DNA of 64,000 nucleotides from Pectinophora gossypiella (GCF_024362695.1 NW_026063253.1:310001-374000); one strand, 5' to 3'; positions 22,626-32,398 are shown, counted from the stretch's first letter. The notes: generated from the letters alone by a model not told the origin. A program made the numbers and translations.

Positions 22626-24127
22626 TTAGATTCTATCATGAACGCTTAACATAAATACCTAATTAGTGCCTGTACCTAACTATAGATGTAAGAATCAGTA
22701 AGTAATCAAAACTCATGACAGCCGGTCTTTTTGTGGTAGGTATGTAGATTAACTTAACATAACATACAATCACGCCTATATGGGTAGGCAGAGCATTAAG
22801 TGATCATAAAACCACTTGATGCCACATTCGACAAGTACTTTAAGGGTAGGTAAGCAAGTTGGAACATGTGTTTAGCGGTGATAGGTTGTCAGCTTTTCGC
22901 CCACAATACAACACAACTCTCATCCATTTTACTGGCATATTATTTTTTTTTAACTTAACGTGAATCTTAAACGAGTTTAATAGGTATTCAAATGTTTTAT
23001 ACCTATAAAGTCGACTTTTAGTTTTGAATTTGTCCTTTTAAAAGGACCCACGCGTTACGAAGATATGTACTTACCTACAATAAGACAGACCTTAGGCTAC
23101 AATATATTATCTTATCTTATAAGAAGATATGATATGTTATACTGTTACTTATAAATAAATTTCAGGACTGACCATTGAACCTGGCACCCATTTAGATCTC
23201 ACTTCTTTTGTCGTTGAAGTTAACAACCAAAGCATTTATCATAATATTGAACTTGGCTCTCATTTCACATTTATGTTTTTGATTGGATTTATTTATTATT
23301 AGACTAATAGGTACCTAATTTTATATTTGAACTTAGCAGGTTTTAATATAAAACTCGATTTTTCATGGTGTAGTGTTGCCGTGCGCTTAGACTAGGTTAG
23401 ACTAGCTTAGTCATTTTTGAGAAGATTTGTGCGAGACGTAGGTACCTGGGCCGCCACACGCTGGATCGGATTTGAAAAACAGCAACTTACGATTTTTTTG
23501 CCAAAATTAAATGATTGTGTTATACCAATCGATATAAAAAAAATGATGGCAATGAAGAAGATATCGCATCGCTAACAAAAACAGTGGGATGTGCATTATC
23601 ACAGGTTAATTTTCTGTATTTAATATTCTGCCTTCGAAAACCACCAGATCCTTTTATTATTTGGACTTCATCCATCTTTCTGCTTGCTTCTATTTCGATT
23701 TTATCGTCCATTGAATAGACTTTTCTTATGTTTTACTTATTGTAGTCAAAAACGAATAAAACAGTCTTGTATAGGAGCAACAAATAATAAAAATTGCCTT
23801 AAGTATATCTAGGCAATCAATTTTTACTTTACAAGACTAAACTGATACTTCACTAAATCAATTTAGTGTTAAGTGAGCCTTTAAATAATCTGAGTAAAGT
23901 AAAAGAATACTTGCAGACTTAACAGTAGGCTGAGATAAGACTAAATAGTTTTGTGAATACTTAACTTGGTTTTGTGTATTCTAAATTATCTAAAGTAGGA
24001 TTTGTTGAAAACTATATAGTATTAAAGAAGGAAATGAATTTATGAAGTCCTAATAAGTCCTATTTGATTTGGATAAATCTCACTTTAGCTAAAGTTTAGA
24101 CATATATGACTTAACCACAATTCTTGA

Positions 24128-24139
24128 TTGCTACTTGGG
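24128..24139 (+). repeat. Right terminal inverted repeat of nested element
   Basis: TTGCTACTTGGG, reverse complement of the left end. Leader sequence resumes at 24,140. Confidence 0.85.
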
Positions 24140-24148
24140 AATATTCAT

Positions 24149-24330
24149 CGTGATCGACGGTCAGCCTCCGCTCTGTGCGTGAGCCCGCATCACTACATCA
24201 TCTGCAACGTGGTCAACAGTATATCTCCGTTTTGTACGTGAGTCTGTATCACATTGATTTAATTCGTCGTGGTCACCATCATCTTTTACCAACTCTGGCT
24301 GCACTCACCATTGTCATCATCAAGCTGTAC
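24149..24330 (+). repeat. Leader tandem repeat, units 3-5
   Basis: Units start at 24,149 (CGTGATCGACGGTCAGCCTC), 24,208 (CGTGGTCAACAG) and 24,268 (CGTGGTCACC), spaced 59-60 bases. Unit 3 is the closest match to unit 2 at 20,495. Units decay downstream. Confidence 0.85.
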
Positions 24331-24724
24331 ACAGTCTACCTACCCTGAGTGGACACTTGGCGTGATCGTGTATTCCGCCACACACGCATTCTCCTTATCG
24401 TGACGGACAGCGAGGCGTCAAATTCGAAACCGAAGCTCCCGCTTTGTGTCTCCGCCGATCATATGCCGCCGCTACCTTCATCACACCGGTGAAATACAAT
24501 CCACGCTAAGGACTCAATTTCTTATAATGTGTATTAGCATCATTTTAATGTAAGTTATTTTCTTTACATCTTTACATATCTTTATTCTTATCTTTATTCG
24601 AATTCTTTACATCTTTACATCTTATAATCTTTATACTATTTCTTTACAAACTCTTTACAAACATTTTATTTACAAATCTTATACCCTAAAACTTTAACCT
24701 AATTTCTTGCAAAACAACGACATA

Positions 24725-25651
24725 ATGTCGACTAAATCAGAGGTTGAGACTCAAAAAGTCAACCTCAACGTCCTAATAAAATTTATTAAACCTTATAACG
24801 GAAACAGGGACACATTACCTGCTTTCCTTACAAATTGCGACAGCGCAATATCTCTAGCTACCCCCGATCAGCAGTATATCATCTGCAAATACATCTTATC
24901 ACAACTTGAGGGCAAGGCACAAATCGTTTGTAGCTTAAAACAATTTGAAAATTGGAATGAACTCAAACGATTCCTTAAATCGACATTTGGAGAAAAAAAA
25001 CATTCAAGCCACTTGCTTTACGATCTACAAAATTGCAGACAGGGACATAACGAAACTGTCACGCAATATTCTATCCGACTTGACACGTGCCTAACACGTA
25101 TACAGGCGGATATCCACTGTTCTTGTACCGACAATACGTTGCTCCCTGGTGAGATTGCCGCAATGGAAAAGCTCGCCTTAAACACTTTCTGTATCGGGCT
25201 TCACCCTCATCTCGCCACAATCCTAAGATGTCGAGATCCTCAGTCTCTAAAGGAGGCTGTAACTTATGCAATTGACGAAGAAAAATTGTTTAAGTTACCC
25301 ACAACATCAAACCAAATCTCAAAATCTTGCTCAATATGTAACAAAACTGGTCATTCAGCATCAGTTTGCTACAATCGAAAACGGAATAATTTTCAAAAAT
25401 CTTATCATGTGCCCCAACCTTCCACCTCTAATTCAAATTCTTCAAATTCTTCCGCGTCAAATCAAAAAATCTGTGCCTATTGCAAAAACATAGGTCATCA
25501 TATAAATGAATGCCGCAAACGTAACTACTACAATCAAATTCGTGCAAAAGGCAACAATAATAATAACGCGCAAACAAATTCACGTCCTCCACAAAATCCT
25601 AAACCCATAAACTATTGTGACGAACAAATTTTCGATGAATCAAAAAACTAA
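24725..25651 (+). CDS. gag: Gag polyprotein of the retroelement
   Basis: Structural protein that would form the intracellular particle and bind genomic RNA. I start it at the first ATG in frame (24,725), giving 308 residues; the frame is open a little further upstream without an ATG. The N-terminal two thirds have no catalytic motif. Two CCHC zinc knuckles (C-x2-C-x4-H-x4-C) lie at residues about 202-215 and 250-263, separated by a serine/asparagine-rich linker. The C-terminus is asparagine/glutamine-rich. The TAA at 25,649 directly follows a slippery heptamer, so part of translation should continue into pol. Intact zinc knuckles are notable because many Drosophila errantiviral Gags lack them. 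Confidence 0.9.
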   Translation: MSTKSEVETQKVNLNVLIKFIKPYNGNRDTLPAFLTNCDSAISLATPDQQYIICKYILSQLEGKAQIVCSLKQFENWNELKRFLKSTFGEKKHSSHLLYDLQNCRQGHNETVTQYSIRLDTCLTRIQADIHCSCTDNTLLPGEIAAMEKLALNTFCIGLHPHLATILRCRDPQSLKEAVTYAIDEEKLFKLPTTSNQISKSCSICNKTGHSASVCYNRKRNNFQKSYHVPQPSTSNSNSSNSSASNQKICAYCKNIGHHINECRKRNYYNQIRAKGNNNNNAQTNSRPPQNPKPINYCDEQIFDESKN

Positions 25652-25683
25652 AAAGGATTTCAGTGGCGTGTCGTCTGAAATCC
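25642..25683 (+). promoter_or_regulatory. -1 ribosomal frameshift signal (slippery site and stem-loop)
   Basis: A AAA AAC at 25,642-25,648 sits in phase with gag (xxA AAA AAC) and abuts the gag stop. A 6-base spacer leads to a perfect 9-bp stem, GGATTTCAG (25,655-25,663) with CTGAAATCC (25,675-25,683), closing an 11-base loop. Pol lies in the -1 frame and is open from the heptamer. This is the canonical layout of retroviral -1 frameshifting. Confidence 0.93.
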
Positions 25684-28600
25684 AGTCCCAAAAACGACAC
25701 GGTAAATACAAAATCTTGTGATGTGCCTAAACAGGTCATCAACGTCTCACATGAGACGAAACATACTAATTCTTATGCTAAATCTTCTACTAAATCTTAT
25801 AATACTAAATCTTGTCCTAAATCTTATAATGCTAAATCTTGTACTAAATCTTGTCCTAAATCTTATGATACTAAATCTTGTACTAAATCTTACGATACTA
25901 ATTCTTATACTAAATCTTATAATGCTAAATCTTGTCCTAAATCTTATAATGCTAAATCTTGTCCTAAATCTTATAATACTAAATCTTGTCCTAAATCTTA
26001 TAGTACTAAATCTTGTACTAAATCTTATAATACTAAATCTTATGATACTAATTCTTATACTAAATCTTATACTAATTCTTATCCTAAATCTTTTACTACA
26101 TCTTATGAAACAAACCTTCAAGACACGAACCCTAGTGTGTCTAAAAAGGATATCAAGGATGTCCCTGTCTATGAGACAAATGTCCTTAATAAAAAAATAT
26201 CATTGCCACATACCTTTATAAACACAAGGTATTCTAAAAAACCATTGTGTCTCTTAATTGATACTGGCGCAAGTGTCAGCATAATCAAACAATCGAGCCT
26301 ATCAAAAGTGCCCGAACTCTCTGATGAAATAATCAAACTCAAAGGAATAAACGACAATGATTCTTATTGCGAAACTCTTGGTACTTTCCAAATGGAATTT
26401 AACCTATATGACTCTATCTTATCTTACAAATTCCACGTCATCAATGACGCAATAAATCTTGCAACTGATGGTATAATCGGTTCAGATTTCTTACATTTCT
26501 TTAAAACAAGTATCGATTATAGCACAAAATCAATGTCCTTAAATGAGCATAAAATACAAATTCATTATACTGCTCCCAAATATATAATACCAGCTCGTTC
26601 CGAGACTGTAATCGAATGCATCGTGTCAAATGACAAGTCCGAGTTGAATAAACTCAAGGAAGCACTCGTACTAGATCACACTATATCCGAAGGTGTATTT
26701 CTAGCCAATTGTATTGTCTCTTTAAAACGCAACAACAGAGTAAATGTATCTGTTCTTAATACGACAGATTCGCCTGTCGAAGTAAAAAACTTTAAAGTTC
26801 GCTTGACTCAAATTGACTTTGATGAATTCCACAAAAACTCATCTCAAGACGAACAAAATATCTTTAATATGTCTTCAACATCGTCAAATCGCATAAATCG
26901 CGTTCTTGATCTCATAAGACATTCTCATCTAAACGAAGAAGAGAAAAAGTCTCTTTTCGATTGTTGTTCCCAATACACTGATATCTTTTATCTTGAAGGC
27001 GACCCCCTGAGTCACACTAATGCTCTACAACATTCCATTAGTACTGGGAATAATCCGCCTATCTATGTGAAACCCTATCGCTTCCCGGAGTGTCACAAAA
27101 ATGAAGTGGACACTCAAATTAAAAAGATGCTTGATCAAAATATTATTAAACCTTCTATTTCTCCTTGGAATGCCCCTGTGTGGGTCGTACCTAAAAAAAT
27201 GGACGCGTCAGGAAAACAAAAATGGCGTATAGTGATTGACTATAGACGCCTTAATGACGTCACTGTTTCGGAAGTGTACCCTATCCCTTTAATCACTGAT
27301 ATCCTTGATCAACTGGGACACTCCAAATATTTTAGCACCCTTGACTTAGTATCAGGTTTCCATCAGATCTGTCTTAGTCCTGACGACGCACAAAAAACAG
27401 GCTTCACCGTAGTGAACACAAGTGGTTCTGCAGGTCACTACGAATTTACTAGGATGCCCTTTGGTCTTAAAAATGCCCCTAGTACTTTTCAACGTCTCAT
27501 GAACACTGTCCTTTCAGGTCTTCAAGGCCTACATTGCTATGTCTATCTCGATGACTGTATTATATACAGTTCCGATCTCTCTTCTCACATCGAGAAACTT
27601 AAAATGGTATTTAATAGATTCCGAGAATTTAATCTCAAACTTCAACCTGATAAGTGCGAATTTCTTCGACGTGAAGTCACTTATCTCGGACACATAATCA
27701 CTGACAAAGGTGTATCTCCAAATCCGGACAAAGTCAAAGCTGTCCGCGAATTTCCAATTCCTAAAAATCCTAAAGACATTAAATCTTTCTTAGGTCTAGT
27801 CGGTTATTACCGTCGCTTTATTGAAAACTTTTCAAAAATTACCAAACCTCTTACATCCTTACTAAAAAAGGATACCACATTTCATTGGTCCGTAGAACAA
27901 GACCAAGCTTTCAATGTCTTAAAAGATAAATTAACTTCCGCTCCACTATTACAGTACCCCGACTTTTCCCAACCTTTTATCGTCACCACTGACGCAAGCA
28001 ATTATGCAACCGGTGCTGTATTATCGCAAGGATCTATTGGCAAAGATAAACCTATTGCCTATGCCTCTCGAACTCTTAATAAACAAGAAGGGAATTATTC
28101 TACCACCGAAAAAGAACTACTAGCTATTCTTTTTGCGGTAAAAACATTTCGTCCTTACCTCTATGGTAACAAATTCAAAATCGTAACTGATCACCGGCCC
28201 TTGGTTTGGCTTTTCAACGTCAAGGACCCCGGAAGCAGATTAATTCGTTGGCGCCTCAAACTAGAGGAATACGATTACGAAATTGTATACAAACAAGGCA
28301 AACTCAACTCAAACGCCGATGCCTTATCTCGAATCCCAATTCTTGCTATAAATAATGACTCTCTCAACAATCTTTCTTTTGAGGTCTATTTTAAAAAGCG
28401 TTTTACTAATTCTTTACCAGCCCCAAATACGCATATCGAAGAACATTCACAACCCTTACATCTTTCTAAATACAATTCAATCGCCTGTCCAGTATCTCTT
28501 GATTTTGATAATTCTATGCCACATTGTGAAGAATTCTTATCGCAGGTAAATGACACCGCGACCTTACTCGCAGCTGAGCGATCACCGTGTACTGTACAAT

Positions 28601-29913
28601 CAGTCACAATTAATAATAAAATTGTATACTTCTTATTCACAAAAGTCAATCACTTCGATGAGACGACTTATAGATCTATCTATGATCTTCTAATTAAACT
28701 TAGAGATGAAATCTTAGAACAAAATCCAACTTTGACGGACTTAGCTATATCAGACTTTACTGATCCCTTTTCTAAACTCGTGTATACAAAAATCTACCTA
28801 ATGATATCTCATATCTTTCATAACACTAATATAAAAATTCATATTTACAAAAACCAAATTATTTATCCTACTCCAGCTGAAGTTCCTAAAATTCTTAAGG
28901 AAAATCACGATTCTCCTGTAGCCGGACACCCCGGAATCAAAAGAATGTACAATCGTATAAAAGAATCTTATTACTGGAAGAGCATGCGTGCAGATATTGA
29001 ACGATACGTCAAAAGCTGTAAGCTCTGTCAAGTAAATAAACCTTTACGTGCTTGTAATAAAGCTCCAATGGAAATAACATCCACAAGTACCAAACCCTTT
29101 GAACGTCTTGCATTAGATATTGTTGGTACTTTACCCGAAGCAGGTTTCCAAAGATTTAAATACATTTTAACTCTTCAGGATGATCTCACTAAATTCTCTT
29201 GTGTCTATCCTATGATCTCGTCCACAAGTGACGAAGTAGCCCGAAATCTAGTTCATTTTATGTCCTTATTTGGAACACCTAAAATGATTCTAACTGATCT
29301 TGGCACTTGTTTTACTTCGGATCTTTTCAAACAAGTCACTGAAATCTTCAAAATCAAACCTTTATTTTCTACCCCGTATCATCCCCAAACAAATGGCGCA
29401 CTTGAACGAAGCCATGCTACTCTTAAAGAATATTTAAAATCTTTCGTAAATGACAATCAAAACGATTGGCACTGTTACCTAGCCACAGCAGTGTTAGCGT
29501 ACAATACAACCCCTCATAGTACTACACAGTACACCCCATTCGAACTTCTTTATGGTCATAAACCAACATTACCAAGTTCTCTTTATGAAACTAATAATAG
29601 CACTACTTATCATGAGTATATACGTGCTCTTCTCTATAGAATGAAAGTTAGTAGAGAAAAAGCTTTACAATTCATACAACAAAGTAAGGAAACGTCAAAA
29701 CAAAATTATGACAATAATACGAGAAACATAATTTACAAAACCGGTGATATGGTATATTTAAAACACCATCATCGACTTCGAAAAGCACTTTCCCCGATTT
29801 GGAAAGGCCCTTATAAAATAATAAAAGTTCATAATAAACATAATGTGACTCTTCAAATAAATCGTAAACATGTCAAATACCATACTAATCTCATAAAACC
29901 AGCGCATTCTTAA
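25648..29913 (+). CDS. pol: Pol polyprotein (protease, RT, RNase H, integrase)
   Basis: Made as a Gag-Pol fusion by -1 frameshift; there is no ATG at its start. Residues below are numbered from the GTG codon at 25,663. An unusual lysine/serine/cysteine/tyrosine repeat tract spans about 38-145. Aspartic protease: D-T-G-A at 200-203. Reverse transcriptase: catalytic D561 (STLDL) and YLDD at 628-631. RNase H: D777 (TTDAS), E816 (TEKEL), D843 (TDHRP). Integrase: HHCC zinc domain around H1089 with CKLC, then catalytic D1152, D1212 and E1248, a D-x35-E spacing; the C-terminal GPY module (WKGPYKI) is present. All key residues are in place and there is no internal stop. Function: proviral DNA synthesis and integration. 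Confidence 0.95.
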   Translation, partial: LKRISVACRLKSSPKNDTVNTKSCDVPKQVINVSHETKHTNSYAKSSTKSYNTKSCPKSYNAKSCTKSCPKSYDTKSCTKSYDTNSYTKSYNAKSCPKSYNAKSCPKSYNTKSCPKSYSTKSCTKSYNTKSYDTNSYTKSYTNSYPKSFTTSYETNLQDTNPSVSKKDIKDVPVYETNVLNKKISLPHTFINTRYSKKPLCLLIDTGASVSIIKQSSLSKVPELSDEIIKLKGINDNDSYCETLGTFQMEFNLYDSILSYKFHVINDAINLATDGIIGSDFLHFFKTSIDYSTKSMSLNEHKIQIHYTAPKYIIPARSETVIECIVSNDKSELNKLKEALVLDHTISEGVFLANCIVSLKRNNRVNVSVLNTTDSPVEVKNFKVRLTQIDFDEFHKNSSQDEQNIFNMSSTSSNRINRVLDLIRHSHLNEEEKKSLFDCCSQYTDIFYLEGDPLSHTNALQHSISTGNNPPIYVKPYRFPECHKNEVDTQIKKMLDQNIIKPSISPWNAPVWVVPKKMDASGKQKWRIVIDYRRLNDVTVSEVYPIPLITDILDQLGHSKYFSTLDLVSGFHQICLSPDDAQKTGFTVVNTSGSAGHYEFTRMPFGLKNAPSTFQRLMNTVLSGLQGLHCYVYLDDCIIYSSDLSSHIEKLKMVFNRFREFNLKLQPDKCEFLRREVTYLGHIITDKGVSPNPDKVKAVREFPIPKNPKDIKSFLGLVGYYRRFIENFSKITKPLTSLLKKDTTFHWSVEQDQAFNVLKDKLTSAPLLQYPDFSQPFIVTTDASNYATGAVLSQGSIGKDKPIAYASRTLNKQEGNYSTTEKELLAILFAVKTFRPYLYGNKFKIVTDHRPLVWLFNVKDPGSRLIRWRLKLEEYDYEIVYKQGKLNSNADALSRIPILAINNDSLNNLSFEVYFKKRFTNSLPAPNTHIEEHSQPLHLSKYNSIACPVSLDFDNSMPHCEEFLSQVNDTATLLAAERSPCTVQSVTINNKIVYFLFTKVNHFDETTYRSIYDLLIKLRDEILEQNPTLTDLAISDFTDPFSKLVYTKIYLMISHIFHNTNIKIHIYKNQIIYPTPAEVPKILKENHDSPVAGHPGIKRMYNRIKESYYWKSMRADIERYVKSCKLCQVNKPLRACNKAPMEITSTSTKPFERLALDIVGTLPEAGFQRFKYILTLQDDLTKFSCVYPMISSTSDEVARNLVHFMSLFGTPKMILTDLGTCFTSDLFKQVTEIFKIKPLFSTPYHPQTNGALERSHATLKEYLKSFVNDNQNDWHCYLATAVLAYNTTPHSTTQYTPFELLYGHKPTLPSSLYETNNSTTYHEYIRALLYRMKVSREKALQFIQQSKETSKQNYDNNTRNIIYKTGDMVYLKHHHRLRKALSPIWKGPYKIIKVHNKHNVTLQINRKHVKYHTNLIKPAHS
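25766..26105 (+). repeat. Coding minisatellite at the start of pol
   Basis: Short units built on TAAATCTTATAATAC / TAAATCTTGTCC encode runs such as TKSYNTKSCPKS. The unit keeps a multiple-of-three length, so the frame is preserved. It lies between the frameshift site and protease. Two other frames are also open across it, a by-product of the repeat and not separate genes. Confidence 0.9.
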
Positions 29914-29916
29914 CAT

Positions 29917-29934
29917 AACTTTAAATTCTTTCAG
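29917..29934 (+). promoter_or_regulatory. Splice acceptor for the env messenger
   Basis: AACTTTAAATTCTTTCAG just after the pol stop ends in AG at 29,933-29,934 with a pyrimidine-rich run before it. The env frame is open from the next base but has no ATG until 30,392, so env must be spliced from an upstream exon, as in gypsy-type elements. Confidence 0.8.
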
Positions 29935-31828
29935 GTTATTATGTCATGGAGCACTCGCCGAATCGCAAGTCACTCCAATTATACACAGTCCTGGTCTTTA
30001 TTTTGACCCTACGACGAATATTTATTTCTATAATGATTATTGGAAAGTAGTAACTCATGTCGATATTCACTCGATAGAACCTCATCTTAACAACATAGAC
30101 AAACTCATCGTACAAACTTCTCTTCTCTGTACAAAAATCCAACATGAAGATTACTCAAACTGTAAGGATATCTTCAGTCCTATAGAAGTCTTATTAGAAT
30201 CGAACTACGTCAAGAGTCATTCTCTGTCTCATATTATCTCTCAAGATGTTCCATCTCGCTTCAAAAGGTCACTCGAATTTGGAGGCGAAATACTTAAATT
30301 TTTCTTTGGCACCCTCGACGCTGATGATGCGCGAAAATACGATTCCGCCATTAACTCGTTTCAAAATAATGAACATGAAATCTTCAATCTCATGAAAGAA
30401 AATATTCATGTAGTTAAATCATCAATAACTTCTTTTAACTCAACTATTAGTAAATTGAATCAAAACGAATTAAAATTAAACTCGCAAATTGACAAACTAA
30501 ACGAAATCTTATCTTCCACTGTAAGAAGTAATAATAATCTAATTTATACTTCACGACTTAACATTTTTATAAATATTATTGAAGGATCTTTATTGACTAT
30601 TTCTAACTTCTTAGACTCTATCATTAATGCAATTTTATTTGCGAAGGTAAATGTATTACACCCTTCTATTTTAAGTCCTACTAATCTTTTTAATGAACTG
30701 TCTAAACGAAGCAGTTCTGTAGATAATAAACTGGACTTCCCAGTTCCTTTAAACTTAGATAATATACATACCCTTATGGATGTATCTAAACTAATTTCTT
30801 ATTATTATAATAATAAAATAATTTTTATTATACAAATTCCTCTTATATCTCCTATTAAGTATGTTGTTTATAAAACGATTCCTTTGCCAACTCCTCATGA
30901 AAAAACAAATCCTAATACTTTTGCTCTAATTACCCCTACTAAATCTTACATTGCGTTAACAGATGATAGATCACATTACTCTTTATTAGATAACATGCAA
31001 CAATGCTCTGTGTTAAATAATGAATATTCTATTTGCCCATTAGAAAACATATTCTCTAGTGTTACAAATCCATGTTGTGAAACTAAACTATTAACGGAAG
31101 TAACCTTATCTCTTCCTGATGAATGTAATTCTAAAATGTTATATGGTCTTATTGATATATGGCAAAAACTTAAAAATAATAGATGGATATTTGTTCAATC
31201 TAAAACTAGCAAATTAACTTTGAAGTGTAATAACGAAATGAAGGATTATTCTATTTCTGGAACCGGTATCTTAACTCTAGAAGAAAATTGTATTGGTTTT
31301 TCTAAGACTATACGGTTAGAACCGTCCACTGTAACCAACATAGCTATCAATAATTATTTTAATATTGATTTTGACATCACTCAAGATGATTGTTGTAAAA
31401 AGGATAATGTAAACAAGTCGATTCCTCTTTTATCTCCTTTAACTCTTAGTAATATTGACTTAGATTCTTTAAAACATTCATACAAACAACTTGACGATCT
31501 TGAACGTGACATCCACAGGATAAAAAACGAATCGCACTTTACTAAATATGCACATTATTATTCTTCATTTTCTATTTTTTGTATTTGTCTTATATTCCTT
31601 TACTTTGGTTACAAACTATATAACTATTGTTATAAAAACTATAAAAATCATAATTCACACTGTTGTATACAGATCTTTAATCAATGTACTACCACTCGCA
31701 AGAAGATGGTTGGATCTAATGTTACGAATTCCATTGAACTAAATGAAATTTCGGAAGCTTCAATTGAACCCGTTTATGGGACAATAAACAAAACAAACAC
31801 GTATAAAAGGAATATTGATAATAATTGA
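29935..31828 (+). CDS. env: Env, baculovirus-F-like fusion glycoprotein
   Basis: About 630 codons open from the splice acceptor to the TGA at 31,826. The first residues look like the end of a signal peptide (LLCHGALA), so its start must come from the upstream exon. A furin-type site RFKR is encoded at 30,257-30,268, followed at once by a glycine/phenylalanine-rich fusion peptide with FFGTLDADD, the hallmark of insect F-type Env, and a polar heptad-like helix (about 30,416-30,520). A single hydrophobic anchor lies at about 31,562-31,624 with a cytoplasmic tail of roughly 65 residues. Predicted role: a type I membrane fusion protein for cell entry. The first in-frame ATG (30,392) is after the cleavage site and is unlikely to be the real start. 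No internal stop. Confidence 0.9.
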
Positions 31829-32116
31829 ACTTAACTTACTTAGCTTATTCTAATTCTTAATCGTTTAATCTTATCTTAAAATGTTTCTATTTCTTATACT
31901 AATGTACTTTAGTTCCTAGCTTATACTATTTCTTAATTGTTTAATTCTTTTGTTTAAAATGTTCTTACTTAAAACTATCTTTCTTATAACGTTTATCTTA
32001 AATCTTATAATCTTAAATCTTATACTTTACATTGTTACAAGCAAATCTCTGCCTTTTTGATAACGTCGTACTTTTTCTTAACTTCGCTTCATCTCTTTAC
32101 CATAAAGCTCAGTTTT

Positions 32117-32127
32117 AAGGGGGGAGA
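32117..32127 (+). promoter_or_regulatory. Polypurine tract
   Basis: AAGGGGGGAGA immediately precedes the 3' LTR and would prime plus-strand DNA synthesis. Confidence 0.9.
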
Positions 32128-32394
32128 TGTTATATCCTAATTTAATACTAAAGAATTGCAACATCGACAATATTCATTTTCACAAGGAACTTCAACGTAA
32201 ACAAATTCATTTTAATAAAACTCTTTTGCATCGATACGATAGTCAGTCAGCCTTTAACCGCGCGCGAATAGAGTCGTCAGAAATCAGAGAATTGCTTCAT
32301 ATAATTCTTTGTATTTTCTATAATAAAGTGTTTTTATCGTAGTTAATTAAAAAGTGTTTTTTTTAAAAAGGACTGATACCAGCCGCTCCTAACA
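32128..32394 (+). repeat. 3' LTR, 267 bp
   Basis: Identical to the 5' LTR, including the 8-T and 5-A runs near the end, which are usually the first places to change. Confidence 0.95.
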
Positions 32395-32398
32395 GTAC
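32395..32398 (+). repeat. Target-site duplication GTAC (right)
   Basis: Matches 20,069-20,072. Confidence 0.9.

Larger units (their letters stand above)
20547..24139. mobile_element. DNA transposon, non-autonomous, class unknown, 3.6 kb
   Basis: Terminal inverted repeats CCCAAGTAGCAA (20,547-20,558) and TTGCTACTTGGG (24,128-24,139). Several hundred bases inside each end are rich in short recurrent motifs of the AAGTCTTA / TACTTTA / TAAGACTT kind in both orientations, like transposase-binding subterminal repeats. No transposase-length open frame exists. AA flanks both ends; removing the element and one AA restores a 59-base repeat spacing, so a 2-bp duplication is likely. Confidence 0.75.
20073..32394 (+). 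mobile_element. Complete Ty3/Gypsy-class, errantivirus-like element
   Basis: A 12.3-kb element bounded by identical 267-bp LTRs (TG...CA) and a GTAC duplication. Order: 5' LTR, tRNA-Leu primer site, leader with tandem repeats, gag, -1 frameshift signal, pol (protease, reverse transcriptase, RNase H, integrase), splice acceptor, F-type env, polypurine tract, 3' LTR. Removing the 3,593-bp DNA element nested in the leader gives 8.7 kb, about normal for an env-bearing insect Gypsy element. All three coding frames are uninterrupted. Identical LTRs indicate very recent insertion. Assignment to the errantivirus group rests on the baculovirus-F-like env and gene order; RT phylogeny was not done. Confidence 0.93.

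Noticed and set aside
25718..26221. Leucine/isoleucine/asparagine-rich open frame (+1 of pol) and an arginine/phenylalanine-rich minus-strand frame over the same bases
   Set aside because: Both arise because the repeat TAAATCTTATAATAC is open in several frames; pol is the conserved one.
30392..31828. env starting at the ATG at 30,392
   Set aside because: That start would omit signal peptide, receptor-binding part, cleavage site and fusion peptide; the frame is open back to a good splice acceptor.
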